A DNA stretch of 64,000 bases, from positions 14,298 through 78,297 of the forward strand of contig DATDPU010000004.1 of NCBI GenBank assembly GCA_035292585.1. The letters run 5' to 3'. The notes under the pieces are model-generated. The model had not been told where the DNA came from. It saw nothing but the letters and a program-made list of their open reading frames with translations, and ran no database searches. This DNA comes from DASSFZ01 sp035292585. Lineage in GTDB: Bacteria; Chloroflexota; Anaerolineae; Fen-1058. The translations under genes and the position numbers were made by a program. Below are positions 16,701-24,914 of the stretch, in pieces (the first letter of the stretch is position 1; each line of letters begins with the position of its first letter).

Positions 16701-17988
16701 TGCCGAACGCAAACGCGAGCGACAGCAGCGCAAGAGTGGTGAAGCACCAGACGAAGGACGAATGACGGACGACGAATCTTCGTCCTTCGTCGTTCGTCTT
16801 TCGTCGCACAGCCGTTGCAGTAGCAAAGAGCGCAAGCAACAGCGGCAGGATACCCAGATACGCCCCGCCCTCGACGTAGTTCTTGATGCCCCAGTGCGTG
16901 CTGTACGCGCCGTTCGGATTCACTTCGCCGTGCAAGTTCGTCGTCAGCGGAACGTTCTGCCAGGTGAAGACATCGAAGATAGTGTGATGCGCCGGATTGC
17001 CGTACACGTTTGGCATCAACAGCTTCAACACGTGACGCGGCGGCCAGGCCCAGCCTTGCACTTGCTCGAACGTCGCCGCATCCTCACGAAAATTTTGCGT
17101 GACCACCTCACCCAGCGGCAGCAGTTGAACCGCGCCCAGCCCGATGCCCAACGCGACCATTACCGCCAGCGCGGCGAGCGGGCGGCGCACCTTAACCAAC
17201 CAGCCAACTAGCCGACTAAACAACTTGTTTGCTGGTTGGCTAGTTGGTTGGTCAGTTCGCTGACTCGACAGCCGCCACAGCGCGAAGAACGCCATCACCA
17301 GCAGCGTGTAATAGGTGATCTCAGGATGGCCGGCCAGCACCTGGCATCCCAACGCGAGCGCGCCGATCACGACCCAGGGCAAGCTCGCCGGGCGGTCGAA
17401 GAGGGGTCGCTGCCGGATCACGCACTCGATCATCGCCAGCAACAGCGGCAACCAGGCCGCCGCTGCAATGATCATCGTGAAGACGACGCTGACGACGAAG
17501 AAGCCGCTCAACTGATACGTGACAGCGGCGCAGAGGCTGCCCAACCGGCCGATGCCCAGCACGCGCCCCAGCGTGTACATGAACGTACCGGCCAGGAATA
17601 ACTGCGTCACCGTGAACCAACCATAAGCCGACGCCAGAGGCGCCACGTAGAAAATCGCGCTGAAAGGATACAGCGTCGAGGCCTGACCATTCGCTAAAAA
17701 CGGCGCGCCGGCAAACAGGTAGGGATTCCACAACGGGACCTCACCCGCGCGCAACGATTCGAGGATGAAGCGCTTCCACGGATAATTTTCGAGGATCAGA
17801 TCGGCCAGGAGTTGATTCTGGGGGATTGCCGCGCCGAGTTCATTAGCAGCCAATCGCCACGGCGCGAATTGAAAGGGAACATCGGCCGGCAGCAGCGTCT
17901 TGCCGCCGAGCGTGACCGGCCAGAACAAGATCAACGGCAGGGCAAACAGCCCGACCAGGATCAGGAGGGTCGCTACCCGATTACGCAT
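13711..17988 (-). CDS. YfhO-like membrane protein fused to a Wzx-type flippase
   Basis: 1425 aa, two usually separate proteins in one frame. Residues 1 to about 920 match YfhO-like membrane glycosyltransferase-type proteins: WPVTLGGKTLLPADVPFQF, NPYLFAGAPFLANGQ and a multi-helix region, then an extracytoplasmic beta-rich part ending RHTVRFKYSPWSFKLGAF. From about 925 a complete oligosaccharide flippase begins: RRVAKNSIAPMLLNLFNRA, MLRILRPENAGNFTVAVV, GLNTLLTREVSKN and about 12-14 helices to the end. Three stretches of simple or palindromic DNA lie in frame inside the first half (about 17197-17255, 16743-16806, 16186-16225). It is downstream of a polyprenol-phosphate glycosyltransferase (31-nt gap), so surface polysaccharide or protein glycosylation and export across the membrane are likely. 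Confidence 0.9.
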   Translation of the reverse strand: MRNRVATLLILVGLFALPLILFWPVTLGGKTLLPADVPFQFAPWRLAANELGAAIPQNQLLADLILENYPWKRFILESLRAGEVPLWNPYLFAGAPFLANGQASTLYPFSAIFYVAPLASAYGWFTVTQLFLAGTFMYTLGRVLGIGRLGSLCAAVTYQLSGFFVVSVVFTMIIAAAAWLPLLLAMIECVIRQRPLFDRPASLPWVVIGALALGCQVLAGHPEITYYTLLVMAFFALWRLSSQRTDQPTSQPANKLFSRLVGWLVKVRRPLAALAVMVALGIGLGAVQLLPLGEVVTQNFREDAATFEQVQGWAWPPRHVLKLLMPNVYGNPAHHTIFDVFTWQNVPLTTNLHGEVNPNGAYSTHWGIKNYVEGGAYLGILPLLLALFATATAVRRKTNDEGRRFVVRHSSFVWCFTTLALLSLAFAFGTPLYALLFYGLPGIDQLHSPFRWVWPFTLCVAVLAGFGVEYLKQPPGQRAHGDVKELASRQLIRLFKRVVFLDAPVSLRTLLAGFAFWSGAILFVGLLVSRFVVPIQSLAFADRLLRSLALADTAFPDAALFYSYEWRNLLLLALFTMSGGIVLRVSLCPIYLFTNYLSTQPGRFHRLQGSAPAVPIWKPLALGVLALDLLVAGWGFNPAVDPSLLDYTPPVVEFLKRDTSLWRFTTFDPNGLKTFNANVGWYYNFQDVRGYDSVILKQYADYMRVIDRQDELEFNRIAPLRTYGGLDSPMLDLLGVKYVLTDASVPIDSPKYQLVYDDAQVKVYENLGVMPRAFAQTCAIGVADQFEALKRVDPRTTAILDADAPIQNPASCNLLPADVTKYSANEVFVDVALDQPAWLILNDTYFVGWQAWDRVDGSGPETELAIRRANGNFRAVHLDAGRHTVRFKYSPWSFKLGAFTAFMAGVLIVFMVGLWLWRLAYHEEAVAGSTVRRVAKNSIAPMLLNLFNRAIDFAFAALMLRILRPENAGNFTVAVVIAGWFEILTNFGLNTLLTREVSKNRGQANHFLVNTSILRLMLAGVSMPLVLLLLLVWSIAPGLISAAMLTWDTALAIILLVIAQVPSSLSYGLTALFYAYEKAEYPAVISVITVMLKVALGVPALLLGWGIIGLAAVSVVVNLLTLIILARLSFRMFFRPRLESDPALRRVMVRESFPLMINHLLATLFFKVDIPILYSIQGSTVVGLYGAAYKWVDALNIIPAYSTIALFPVMSRQADEDKAALLRSYRIGIKLLVALALPLAVVTTFVAPALMLVLGGNEYLPHSAIALQIMIWSIPFGWINSITNYVLIALGQQTKLTRAFALGLAFNIVANLILIPRYSYVAAAAITILSELVEGLPFYYFVERSLGPVAWIRMLWKLFASAALMFGAMWALWPVNGVLAIAIGLATYGAGVWGLRVFGPEERAVFAKLRMSREAESVQPVETAV

Positions 17989-18019
17989 AAGAGGTTTGTG
18001 CGTGGACGAGGGCGCAGCG

Positions 18020-18760
18020 CTACAACTTACGCAGGGGAAGCGGCCGGACGCGGCGGTGTCGTAGCCACACCTGCCACACCCGCCAGGCGGCTTCGACTTT
18101 CACCGGGATGCTCATCTTGGATTTCCCAATGCGGCGATCCTCAAAGTAAATCGGCGCTTCGAGTATGCGCAGTCCGAGTCGCTCGCTGAGATAGGCCATT
18201 TCGACTTGAAAGACATAGCCGTTGGATCGCACCCGATCGAGGCGCACCGCTTCCAACGCCGATCGGCGCCAGCACTTGAACCCGGCGGTCACGTCGTGCG
18301 TGCGCATGCGCAGAATATTGCGCGCGTAGATGTTCGCCCAGGCGGACAACAGCACCCGTCCCGCTTCCCACTCCGTATCCAGTTCGCCGCCGACGACGTA
18401 GCGCGAGCCGACGATCACCTCATACTCTTGAACGAACGACAGGAAACGCGGCACATACGTCGGGGAATGCGAAAAGTCGGCGTCCATTTGAATGACGGCG
18501 TCTGCGCCGCAGTCGAGCGCCCAGCGAAACCCATCCAGGTAAGCCCGACCCAGCCCGCGCGGCCCAGCGCGGTGCAGCGCGTGCAAGCGCCCGGTGTAGC
18601 CCGATATCAACCGTTCGACAAGCTCACCCGTGCCGTCCGGCGATTGATCGTCGACCACCAGCACTTCCAGCTCAGGCACTTGCAGCGCAAAGAGCGCCGC
18701 GACCAGTTTGGGAATATTCTCGGCTTCGTCATAAGTTGGCACAACGACGATCGGCTTCAC
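18020..18760 (-). CDS. Polyprenol-phosphate mannosyl/glycosyltransferase (GT2)
   Basis: Transfers a sugar from a nucleotide donor to polyprenyl phosphate on the inner face of the membrane. 246 aa, GT-A fold: VVPTYDEAENIP at the N-terminus, DDQSPDGT (about 38-45), GLGRAYLDGF, the metal-binding MDADFSH (about 94-100) and a C-terminal VGKSKMSIP-like segment (IGKSKMSIPVK). No membrane helices, as in the single-domain DPM1 type. Start is GTG at 18760, about 17 nt after a TATAAT. It forms an operon with the flippase fusion. Sugar specificity cannot be read. Confidence 0.9.
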   Translation of the reverse strand: MKPIVVVPTYDEAENIPKLVAALFALQVPELEVLVVDDQSPDGTGELVERLISGYTGRLHALHRAGPRGLGRAYLDGFRWALDCGADAVIQMDADFSHSPTYVPRFLSFVQEYEVIVGSRYVVGGELDTEWEAGRVLLSAWANIYARNILRMRTHDVTAGFKCWRRSALEAVRLDRVRSNGYVFQVEMAYLSERLGLRILEAPIYFEDRRIGKSKMSIPVKVEAAWRVWQVWLRHRRVRPLPLRKL

Positions 18761-18777
18761 CCCTGGCTCCGCGCCCG

Positions 18778-18783
18778 ATTATA
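18778..18783 (-). promoter_or_regulatory. -10 box of the glycosyltransferase-flippase operon
   Basis: Minus-strand TATAAT (18783-18778) 17 nt before the GTG start; no clear -35. Confidence 0.5.
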
Positions 18784-18824
18784 CCAACCTGAACCTGACA
18801 TCCACCTGGGAAGCGCACATAGCA

Positions 18825-18852
18825 ATCGGCTGGGATGACGACGCCAGCCGAT
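18825..18852 (-). terminator. Hairpin after the receiver-GGDEF gene
   Basis: Perfect 9-bp stem ATCGGCTGG / CCAGCCGAT with a 10-nt loop; a weaker CGGTTGC / GCAACCG stem follows at about 18890-18920. No T-tract, so termination is only probable. Confidence 0.4.
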
Positions 18853-18944
18853 ACACTCATGGAATGTGCTGCCGATTGAAGCTAAACTCGGTTGCCGGTG
18901 TGTGGCTGGCGCAACCGACGGCTGGAGCGCGCTGGCCGCATGGC

Positions 18945-19808
18945 CTAAAGCGGGGCAAGCGCCTGTTTCACCGCGTCCTTGACTGCGTCGGCTGACTCAA
19001 ACTTTCCATCGGCGGCCGTGACCACGCCTAGCGACAGCCGCAGCATAGGTCGCTGGGAGGATTCGGTCTGCCGCTCCTTGGCCGGATAGAAATAGTTGAT
19101 CGCCTGCTTGAGCCGCAAAATCAACCGATCCCGCAACTCTTGTGAGCGACCGGATTCGACGACAATTAAGAAGTTGTCTTCTTCGAGCTGGCCCACGAAA
19201 GACGCATCGGGATCGACGCCGCCCTCGAACGTGGTATTGCTTAACACCAGCGCCAGGGCGCGCAAGGCATCATCGCGCGCCACAAAGCCATAGGCGTCGC
19301 CAAATTTATCTAACCCCGCCACCGCGACACACACGACCGCCCAACCGGGTTGGTCGAGCAGCGCGGTCAGCTTTTCATCGATCAAGGGCAGGCTGGCCAG
19401 GCCGGTGATGGGATCGACCAGCGTCTCGAACCTGGAGCGCTTGAGCGCGTTACGCACGCGCAACCGCAGTTCTTGAATATCGAAGGGCTTGGTAATGTAG
19501 TCGACCGCGCCGAGTTCCAGACCCGACAGGCGATCGATGCGTTCGCGCCGCTCGGTTAGAAAGATGATGGGCACGCTGCCGGTGCGGCGCTGCGCGCGAA
19601 GTTGGCGACACACTTCATAACCGTCGATGTCGGGCAGCCGAATGTCGAGGACGATCAGATCAGGGAGCGCTTCCTGCGTCAGGCGCAGCGCATCGGCCCC
19701 CCAGGAGGCCCAGTAAATCTGGTAACCCTGCGCCTCAAAGTAAGCCTTCAGCATATCCGCGGTGTCGCGGTCATCTTCGACGACCAGAATGCTCGGTCGA
19801 TCCGCCAT
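18945..19808 (-). CDS. Response regulator with degenerate GGDEF domain
   Basis: 287 aa. Receiver domain (1-120): EDDRDT acidic site, LIVLDIRLPDIDG with the phosphoacceptor Asp, FLTERRE, TKPFDIQ. The rest (about 130-285) follows the fold of diguanylate cyclases (DPITGLASLPLIDEKL, AGLDKFGDAYG), but where the G-G-D/E-E-F loop should be it reads GQLEEDNF, so c-di-GMP synthesis is not expected. It could bind c-di-GMP or act by protein contact. Start ATG at 19808. It lies near the V4R protein and the GAF-PAS kinase, which may be its phosphodonor. The 18761-18944 gap holds only hairpins. Confidence 0.88.
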   Translation of the reverse strand: MADRPSILVVEDDRDTADMLKAYFEAQGYQIYWASWGADALRLTQEALPDLIVLDIRLPDIDGYEVCRQLRAQRRTGSVPIIFLTERRERIDRLSGLELGAVDYITKPFDIQELRLRVRNALKRSRFETLVDPITGLASLPLIDEKLTALLDQPGWAVVCVAVAGLDKFGDAYGFVARDDALRALALVLSNTTFEGGVDPDASFVGQLEEDNFLIVVESGRSQELRDRLILRLKQAINYFYPAKERQTESSQRPMLRLSLGVVTAADGKFESADAVKDAVKQALAPL

Positions 19809-19894
19809 GGAATATCTCCGTCAAGGGTGATCGAAGTGCGACACATCGGGATGACCCGGCGCGCAAGAGCAGCTCACGGCCCGTCGCGCACGCC

Positions 19895-20524
19895 CTAACC
19901 GACCGGCTCTTTGTAAACGGCAAAGGAGCAGAATTCGTCGCCCATTGCGTGGCAGCTGACTTCATCGACGCGGAACTCTTTGCCGCCGCTCACCCAGCGC
20001 AGGCCCTCTTGCAACAGGCCGACGGCTGCGTAACACACCGGCTTCTCGACGCGGCGCCCCCAGCACACCGGGCAACGCTCGATGAAGTAGATGTAATGAT
20101 CGTCTTTCTCTTCGACGCGGCTGATCTGGTCGCTGACCTGGCTGAAGATACCGGCCATCGCCGGCAGCCCCATCTTGAGCTTGGTGCCCAATGGCAGCAC
20201 CTTGAACGCCAGATCGCCCACGCCGGCCATCGCGCCGAAGCTTTGCAGCGCGCGGGCGAACGAGGCGCGTCCGGCGCGGAGCGCCAGGCCGCGGCCGCCG
20301 CGCGGGCCGTACATCTCTTCGAGGGCGGCATTCAAAGCCGAGTATTCGCTGAAGTCGAATCGTTTATCGAGGTTTTCGGGTGGGTAGTTATCGATCAGAT
20401 GCGATAGCTTCGCCATGTTCAATACGGCATTCAGTCCGTTCTTGCCCATGATCTCTTCCATCGCCAAGAGATAGATGCGGGCAATTTTGTTGGGATAATA
20501 GTAGCCGCTTTTCTCGATCGACAC
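19895..20524 (-). CDS. V4R-domain protein (4-vinyl reductase type)
   Basis: 209 aa. The C-terminal 60 residues carry the V4R signature: ERCPVCWGR, VCYAAVGLLQEGLRWVSG and EVSCHAMGDEFCSFAVYKEP, a small-molecule/hydrocarbon-binding and Zn/Cys-containing domain related to the bacteriochlorophyll 4-vinyl reductase C-terminus and to XylR/DmpR sensor domains. N-terminal helix-rich part SGYYYPNKIARIYLLAMEEI. No DNA-binding or kinase domain is attached. It diverges from a GAF-PAS histidine kinase, so it may be a stand-alone sensor. Ligand unknown. Confidence 0.85.
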   Translation of the reverse strand: MSIEKSGYYYPNKIARIYLLAMEEIMGKNGLNAVLNMAKLSHLIDNYPPENLDKRFDFSEYSALNAALEEMYGPRGGRGLALRAGRASFARALQSFGAMAGVGDLAFKVLPLGTKLKMGLPAMAGIFSQVSDQISRVEEKDDHYIYFIERCPVCWGRRVEKPVCYAAVGLLQEGLRWVSGGKEFRVDEVSCHAMGDEFCSFAVYKEPVG

Positions 20525-20661
20525 GTTTGACCCTCCCGCAGATCGTCATCCGAGGTGCAGGCGCAAACTCCAGACAGCCTGTGAGGGATCGCCGTCCAGG
20601 CCCGCGACGACTAAAGCTACCACACACAGTATTTGATGTCAAGCCAACCGCCTGCTATCTA

Positions 20662-20670
20662 TGTTATAAT
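20662..20670 (+). promoter_or_regulatory. Extended -10 promoter of the GAF-PAS kinase
   Basis: TGTTATAAT (20662-20670); no -35 at the usual distance. The resulting leader of about 140 nt contains the repeat hairpin below. Confidence 0.6.
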
Positions 20671-20705
20671 CCCCGCAACTCGCCATTCTGTTCTTCGATA
20701 GCTAC

Positions 20706-20776
20706 CAGACCTCCGAGGTCCATAAGCGCGGCGCCTGTCAGGCGCTGCGCCATTCGTCGGAGACCTCGGAGGTCTT
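20706..20776. repeat. AGACCTCsGAGGTCT-type palindromic repeat
   Basis: AGACCTCCGAGGTC at the left and GGAGACCTCGGAGGTCTT at the right enclose GGCGCCTGTCAGGCGC. Each arm is itself palindromic and the two arms also pair. A relative lies at 38747-38812. Confidence 0.65.
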
Positions 20777-20813
20777 GCGTCGGTCTCAGAATACGCTCAA
20801 AGTCGGTAGGTCT

Positions 20814-22397
20814 GTGCTCACCGATTATCGGGTACGCCAACGCGAATACTTACTGAAAATCAGCCGGGCGTTGACGGCGCAGCTCGACCTGTTATCTGTG
20901 CTCAGGCTGATCCTGGAAGCCGCCGGCGAAATGTTGTCGGGGCACGCCGGGCTGATCGTGCTGCGCGAAGATAAGGACGCGCCAGCCACGGGGGAAGGCG
21001 CTTATACGGTTCGGGCCAGCTTTGGCATCCCACCGCAACTGCTTAACTTGTTCACCCCCTTGTGGTCGAATGGCGTCAACCGCAGCAGCGGGCTGACCCG
21101 GCGGCAATTGACGCAAATTGCGCTGGCCGCCGATATGCCGCTGCGCCAGGTCGTGGCGCTGCCGATGCACAGCGGCGACCAGACGGTCGGCCTGATCTAC
21201 ATCTTCCGTAATTCGGGCGGCGCGTTCGATGCCAACGATCGACAGGTGCTGCAATCGTTTGCCGACCAGGCAGCCATCGCCGTCAACAACGCGCAACTGT
21301 ACCAGCAGGTGGCGCAGGAAAAACACCGCCTCGACGCAATCCTGGAAGCCAGCGCCGACGGCGTGATGATCCTCGATCCCTCGTTCCGCATCACGCGCTT
21401 CAACCAGGCCCTGGCGCGCATCTCGGGGACATCCGCCGCACAGGCCATCGGCCGGCAGCACGACGAGGTGATCAGCCTGCGTAACAAGCGCGCCGGCCTG
21501 ACGCTGTCCGAAGCGGCAGCCGGCGGCTGGCCGCTCGTCACCCCCAGCAGCGCCGGGCTGTTGACGAGCGGGCCGTTATACCTGGAAGGCGATCTGCAGC
21601 GAGCCGATGGCTCGCGCATCAGCGTTGGCATCACCTACGCGCCATTGTTTGATCGCGAGGGCCGGCTCGTCAACCTGATCGCCAACGTGCGCGATATCAC
21701 CCGCTTCCGCGAAGCGGATGAGTTGAAGAACACCTTCATCTCGATCATCTCGCACGAGCTCAAAACGCCCGTCGCGCTGATCAAAGGTTATGCCGGGACG
21801 CTGCGCCGCGAAGATGCCCAATGGGCGCCGCAGACGGTCCGCGAGAGCGCGACCATTATCGAAGAAGAGGCCGACCGGCTGACGCAGCTGATCGACAACT
21901 TGCTGGATGCTTCACGCTTGCAAGCCGGCGGGCTGAAGTTGAACCGCAACGACGTCGCGCTCGACGCGCTGGCGGCTCGGCAGATCGAGTTGTTTCGGAC
22001 GCAAACGTCGCGCCATCAGCTGGTGTGCGAGTTCCCAACGCCCTTTCCGCACGTGCCCGCCGATCCGGCGCGGATCGAGCAAGTGCTGAACAACCTGATC
22101 GGCAACGCCATCAAGTATTCGCCCGGCGGGGGAACGATCCGGGTGTCAGGCCGGGTTCGGCCGGCGGGGATCGAGGTTACCGTCAGCGACGAAGGCATCG
22201 GGATCCCGCTCGAAGAACAAGCGCGCATCTTCGAGCGGTTCTACCGCACTGACGATGTGTTGAGCCGCCGCACGCAAGGTTCGGGCTTGGGGTTATACAT
22301 CGCTAAAGCCATCCTCGAAGCGCACGGCGGCCGCATCTGGATCAACTCTGCGTCAGGCCGGGGCACGGCCGTCTCGTTCCTGTTGCCCAAAGACTGA
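20814..22397 (+). CDS. GAF-PAS sensor histidine kinase
   Basis: 527 aa from the GTG at 20814. Order: GAF domain (about 15-165; LLSVLRLILEAAGEML, IYIFRNSGGAF, FADQAAIAVNNAQLYQQV), PAS (about 175-300; ILEASADGVMILDPSFRI, VRDITRFREADE), HisKA with the phosphoacceptor in ISHELKTPVALIKG, and HATPase with NLIGNAIKYSPGG, DEGIGIP and GSGLGLYIAKAIL. No membrane segment, so a cytoplasmic sensor. The GAF domain could bind a small ligand. No cognate regulator is adjacent; the receiver protein at 18945 is the nearest. The start is uncertain, with in-frame codons back to 20775. Confidence 0.9.
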   Translation: MLTDYRVRQREYLLKISRALTAQLDLLSVLRLILEAAGEMLSGHAGLIVLREDKDAPATGEGAYTVRASFGIPPQLLNLFTPLWSNGVNRSSGLTRRQLTQIALAADMPLRQVVALPMHSGDQTVGLIYIFRNSGGAFDANDRQVLQSFADQAAIAVNNAQLYQQVAQEKHRLDAILEASADGVMILDPSFRITRFNQALARISGTSAAQAIGRQHDEVISLRNKRAGLTLSEAAAGGWPLVTPSSAGLLTSGPLYLEGDLQRADGSRISVGITYAPLFDREGRLVNLIANVRDITRFREADELKNTFISIISHELKTPVALIKGYAGTLRREDAQWAPQTVRESATIIEEEADRLTQLIDNLLDASRLQAGGLKLNRNDVALDALAARQIELFRTQTSRHQLVCEFPTPFPHVPADPARIEQVLNNLIGNAIKYSPGGGTIRVSGRVRPAGIEVTVSDEGIGIPLEEQARIFERFYRTDDVLSRRTQGSGLGLYIAKAILEAHGGRIWINSASGRGTAVSFLLPKD

Positions 22398-22463
22398 TGA
22401 GACCGGCCAGGTCTGAACTAAAAGAAGACTGATCGCATTTTCAAATAAGCGAAAGGAAAGTAA

Positions 22464-23816
22464 ATGAAGTTCCCGCCCACTCCCACCACTGTTCGCTGTC
22501 CCTTCTGCGGTTCACCGATCACGGTCCAGGTCCAGCGCGTGATCGACGCGCACGAACAGCCTGAGTTAAAGGCGCGCCTGCTCAGCGGCCGTCTCAACGT
22601 GTTCACCTGCCCCACCTGCCACAATACCGGCGCGCTGGCCGCGCCCTTCATTTACCATGACGCCGACAAAGAACTGGCCTTGATCTTTCTGCCGTTGGAG
22701 AGCGGGTTGAATAACACCGATCAGCAGAAGATCATCGGCCAGCTCACGCAGGCGGTGATGAATTCTGTGCCGCCCGAAAAGCGCAAGGCTTACCTGCTCC
22801 AGCCTCAGCAATTCTTCAAGCTGCAATCGCTCGTCGAAGAAGTCCTCCGCGCCGATGGCGTCACGCCTGAAATGATGCAGGCGCAGCAGGCGCGCCTGGA
22901 CTTGCTGCAACGGCTGGTCGATACTCGCGACGCCGCCGCCTTCGAAGCGATCGTCAAGGAAAACGATGCGACGATCGATGCCGCCTTCTTGCAACTGGTC
23001 ACTGCGGCGCTGGCTGCGGCTCAGGCCGACAATCAACCCGAAGAGTTCGCGCGCCTGTCGACCGTGCGCAATCGCCTGTTCGAGTTGACGACCCTGGGGC
23101 AGCGGGCCAGGGCGCAGTCCGCTGCGGTCAACGCCTTCGCCGCGAATCCCACCCGCGAGAATCTGCTCGAACAGATCACGCAGGCGGCCGATTCGACCAC
23201 GCGCGAGGCGCTGCTCGCCGTCGGCCGGCCGCTGCTCGACTACCCGTTCTTCCAGCAGCTGACCGGCAAGCTCGACGCAGCGAAAGCCGCCGGCAACACC
23301 GCCGAAGCCGAACGCTTTACCGAGCTGCGCAAGGAAATCCTGGCGCTGCGCGACAAGATCGATGCGCAGGCGCAGCTCGCCATGGAGCAGCGCGCAACCA
23401 TCTTGCGCGAACTGCTGATGAGCGAGAATCTTGAAGAAGCCGCGCGCGCGCGCGCCAACGCGCTGGATGAGCTGTTCTTCAACATCCTCAGCTCGGAGAT
23501 GCAGGCGGCGCAGCAGGCCAACGACGCCAAGACATATGAGCGCTTGCGCCAGGTAGGCAACGTCGCGCTGCAAGTCATCCAGCAAATGCAACCGCCGGAG
23601 ATCCAGTTCCTCAGCGCACTATTGGCGGCGCAATATCCGGATCAAACCCGGATGTTGCTTGAGCGCAACCGGCAGGCGCTCGTACCTGAGTTTGTCGATT
23701 GGTTGGAGGGGATCGTTGCGGAGCTGCGCGAGGAAGGTCGGGAGGAATCGGCTGACCATCTCATGCAAGTTATCGCCCAGGCGCGCGAGCTGGCCGGCGT
23801 GAAGGCAGCCAGCTAG
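22464..23816 (+). CDS. CpXC-domain protein
   Basis: 450 aa. N-terminal CpXC zinc-ribbon-like domain with CPFCGSPI (about 12-19) and CPTCHNTG (about 52-59), followed by IYHDADKELALIFLP. The remainder is mostly alpha-helical, Glu/Ala/Gln-rich, with VEEVLRADGV and long amphipathic helices that could form coiled coils. No enzyme motif. Start ATG at 22464 with GAAAGGAAAG. Members occur in Chloroflexota and other phyla, often near signalling genes; the function is unknown. Confidence 0.85.
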   Translation: MKFPPTPTTVRCPFCGSPITVQVQRVIDAHEQPELKARLLSGRLNVFTCPTCHNTGALAAPFIYHDADKELALIFLPLESGLNNTDQQKIIGQLTQAVMNSVPPEKRKAYLLQPQQFFKLQSLVEEVLRADGVTPEMMQAQQARLDLLQRLVDTRDAAAFEAIVKENDATIDAAFLQLVTAALAAAQADNQPEEFARLSTVRNRLFELTTLGQRARAQSAAVNAFAANPTRENLLEQITQAADSTTREALLAVGRPLLDYPFFQQLTGKLDAAKAAGNTAEAERFTELRKEILALRDKIDAQAQLAMEQRATILRELLMSENLEEAARARANALDELFFNILSSEMQAAQQANDAKTYERLRQVGNVALQVIQQMQPPEIQFLSALLAAQYPDQTRMLLERNRQALVPEFVDWLEGIVAELREEGREESADHLMQVIAQARELAGVKAAS

Positions 23817-23830
23817 GTGTACTTCACTAT

Positions 23831-24092
23831 AGAAACCGGGTTTCTGAGAGAAACCCGGTTTCTTGACCACGTTCGGCGCAGGTCTCCCGACTGCGCCGCA
23901 ACGGGCCTCGGTCGGAGACCTTCGGCCATCATAAGGAACGCAGAAACCGGGTTTCTGAGAGAAACCCGGTTTCTTGATTTCTTGACCACGTTCGGCGCAG
24001 GTCTCCCGACTGCGCCGCAACGGGCCTCGGTCGGAGACCTGCGGCCATCAAAGGAACGCAGAAACCGGGTTTCTGAGAGAAACCCGGTTTCT
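23831..24092. repeat. Three-copy palindromic repeat array
   Basis: Three copies of a 33-bp hairpin (AGAAACCGGGTTTCT / AGAAACCCGGTTTCT) at 23831-23863, 23942-23974 and 24060-24092, separated by two almost identical 78-85 bp stretches (GTTCGGCGCAGGTCTCCCGA ... GGAGACC). The spacers are copies, not unique sequence, so this is not a CRISPR. It fills the gap between two convergent genes; the last copy almost touches the stop of the FHA gene. A relative is at 59801-59833. Confidence 0.85.
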
Positions 24093-24095
24093 TGA

Positions 24096-24749
24096 TCAGT
24101 TTCGATCTTCTAACCTGAACCCATGCCCGCGCACGGTGACAATGTACTCGTGCTCGGGGTCAGCTTCCGCCAATCGATCGCGCAGGCGGCGCATCAACGC
24201 ATCGATCGCTTGCTCGGTGATGCCGGACTCGTCGCTATCGGGCCACACCGCCTGGATCACCTCGTCGCGCGTCACCACCTTACCCTTGCGCTCGTACAGC
24301 AGCTCGATCAGGCGGAACTGCGCCAGCGACAGCGCCGGATCGAGTTCCTTACCTCCCACCCACACGCGCCGTTGGGCCTTGCTCAAGCGCAGACCGGGCA
24401 AGCTGATCCGGATCATCTCTTTCGTCAGCGGCAGTGTGGCATCTGCGCCTACGAACAACAGCCGGACGCTCAACGCCACCTGAATCTCGTCGCCATCTTG
24501 CAGCTTGACGTGGTCTTTCACCGGCATCCCATTGAGATACGTCCCGTTCTTACTGCCCAGGTCTTCCACGTAGAAGCCGTCTTCACCCCGTGAAATGCGC
24601 ACGTGCAACCGGCTCACCTGGCGATCGGGTAACACGATTTCGCATTCTTCGCCGCGCCCGATGGTGATCGACGGTTTATCCATCGGCCAGCGCCTTCCGG
24701 CGAGCTGGCCTTCCTGTACCACCAGAATGGGCACCGCTTGACTGGGCAT
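24096..24749 (-). CDS. FHA-domain winged-helix regulator
   Basis: 217 aa. FHA domain (about 10-95): ITIGRGEECEIVLPD, VSRLHVRI, DLGSKNGTYLNG, which reads phospho-threonine. C-terminal OmpR/PhoB-type winged helix (about 135-215): LSLAQFRLIELLYERKG, VVTRDEVIQAVWPD, and wing YIVTVRGHGFRL. Start ATG at 24749 with GGAGG 5 nt upstream; the longer in-frame start at 24794 has no such site. It diverges from a Ser/Thr kinase, which is the obvious source of the phospho-Thr partner: phosphorylation could control this transcription factor or its partner. Confidence 0.9.
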   Translation of the reverse strand: MPSQAVPILVVQEGQLAGRRWPMDKPSITIGRGEECEIVLPDRQVSRLHVRISRGEDGFYVEDLGSKNGTYLNGMPVKDHVKLQDGDEIQVALSVRLLFVGADATLPLTKEMIRISLPGLRLSKAQRRVWVGGKELDPALSLAQFRLIELLYERKGKVVTRDEVIQAVWPDSDESGITEQAIDALMRRLRDRLAEADPEHEYIVTVRGHGFRLEDRN

Positions 24750-24861
24750 TATTCCTCCAACGCGCCTGCGGTTGCCGCCGGCCTGGCTGCGCACACACCT
24801 GGCGCCAAACGCGCACCCCGTTTTCCGTTCGCTTCGAGACTTTCATCCAACCCAAGTTTCC

Positions 24862-24890
24862 TTGACAATCCCCTCTGCCTCGATTAAGCT
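24862..24890 (+). promoter_or_regulatory. Promoter of the Ser/Thr kinase
   Basis: TTGACA (24862-24867), 17-nt spacer, TAAGCT (24885-24890), 24 nt before the TTG start. Confidence 0.55.
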
Positions 24891-24914
24891 TACCGCCGAG
24901 GAGAAGGAGAGGCT

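Noticed and set aside
23831..24092. Possible CRISPR array
   Set aside because: Only three repeats and the spacers are near copies of each other; the repeat is a long palindrome, so it is a tandem intergenic repeat.
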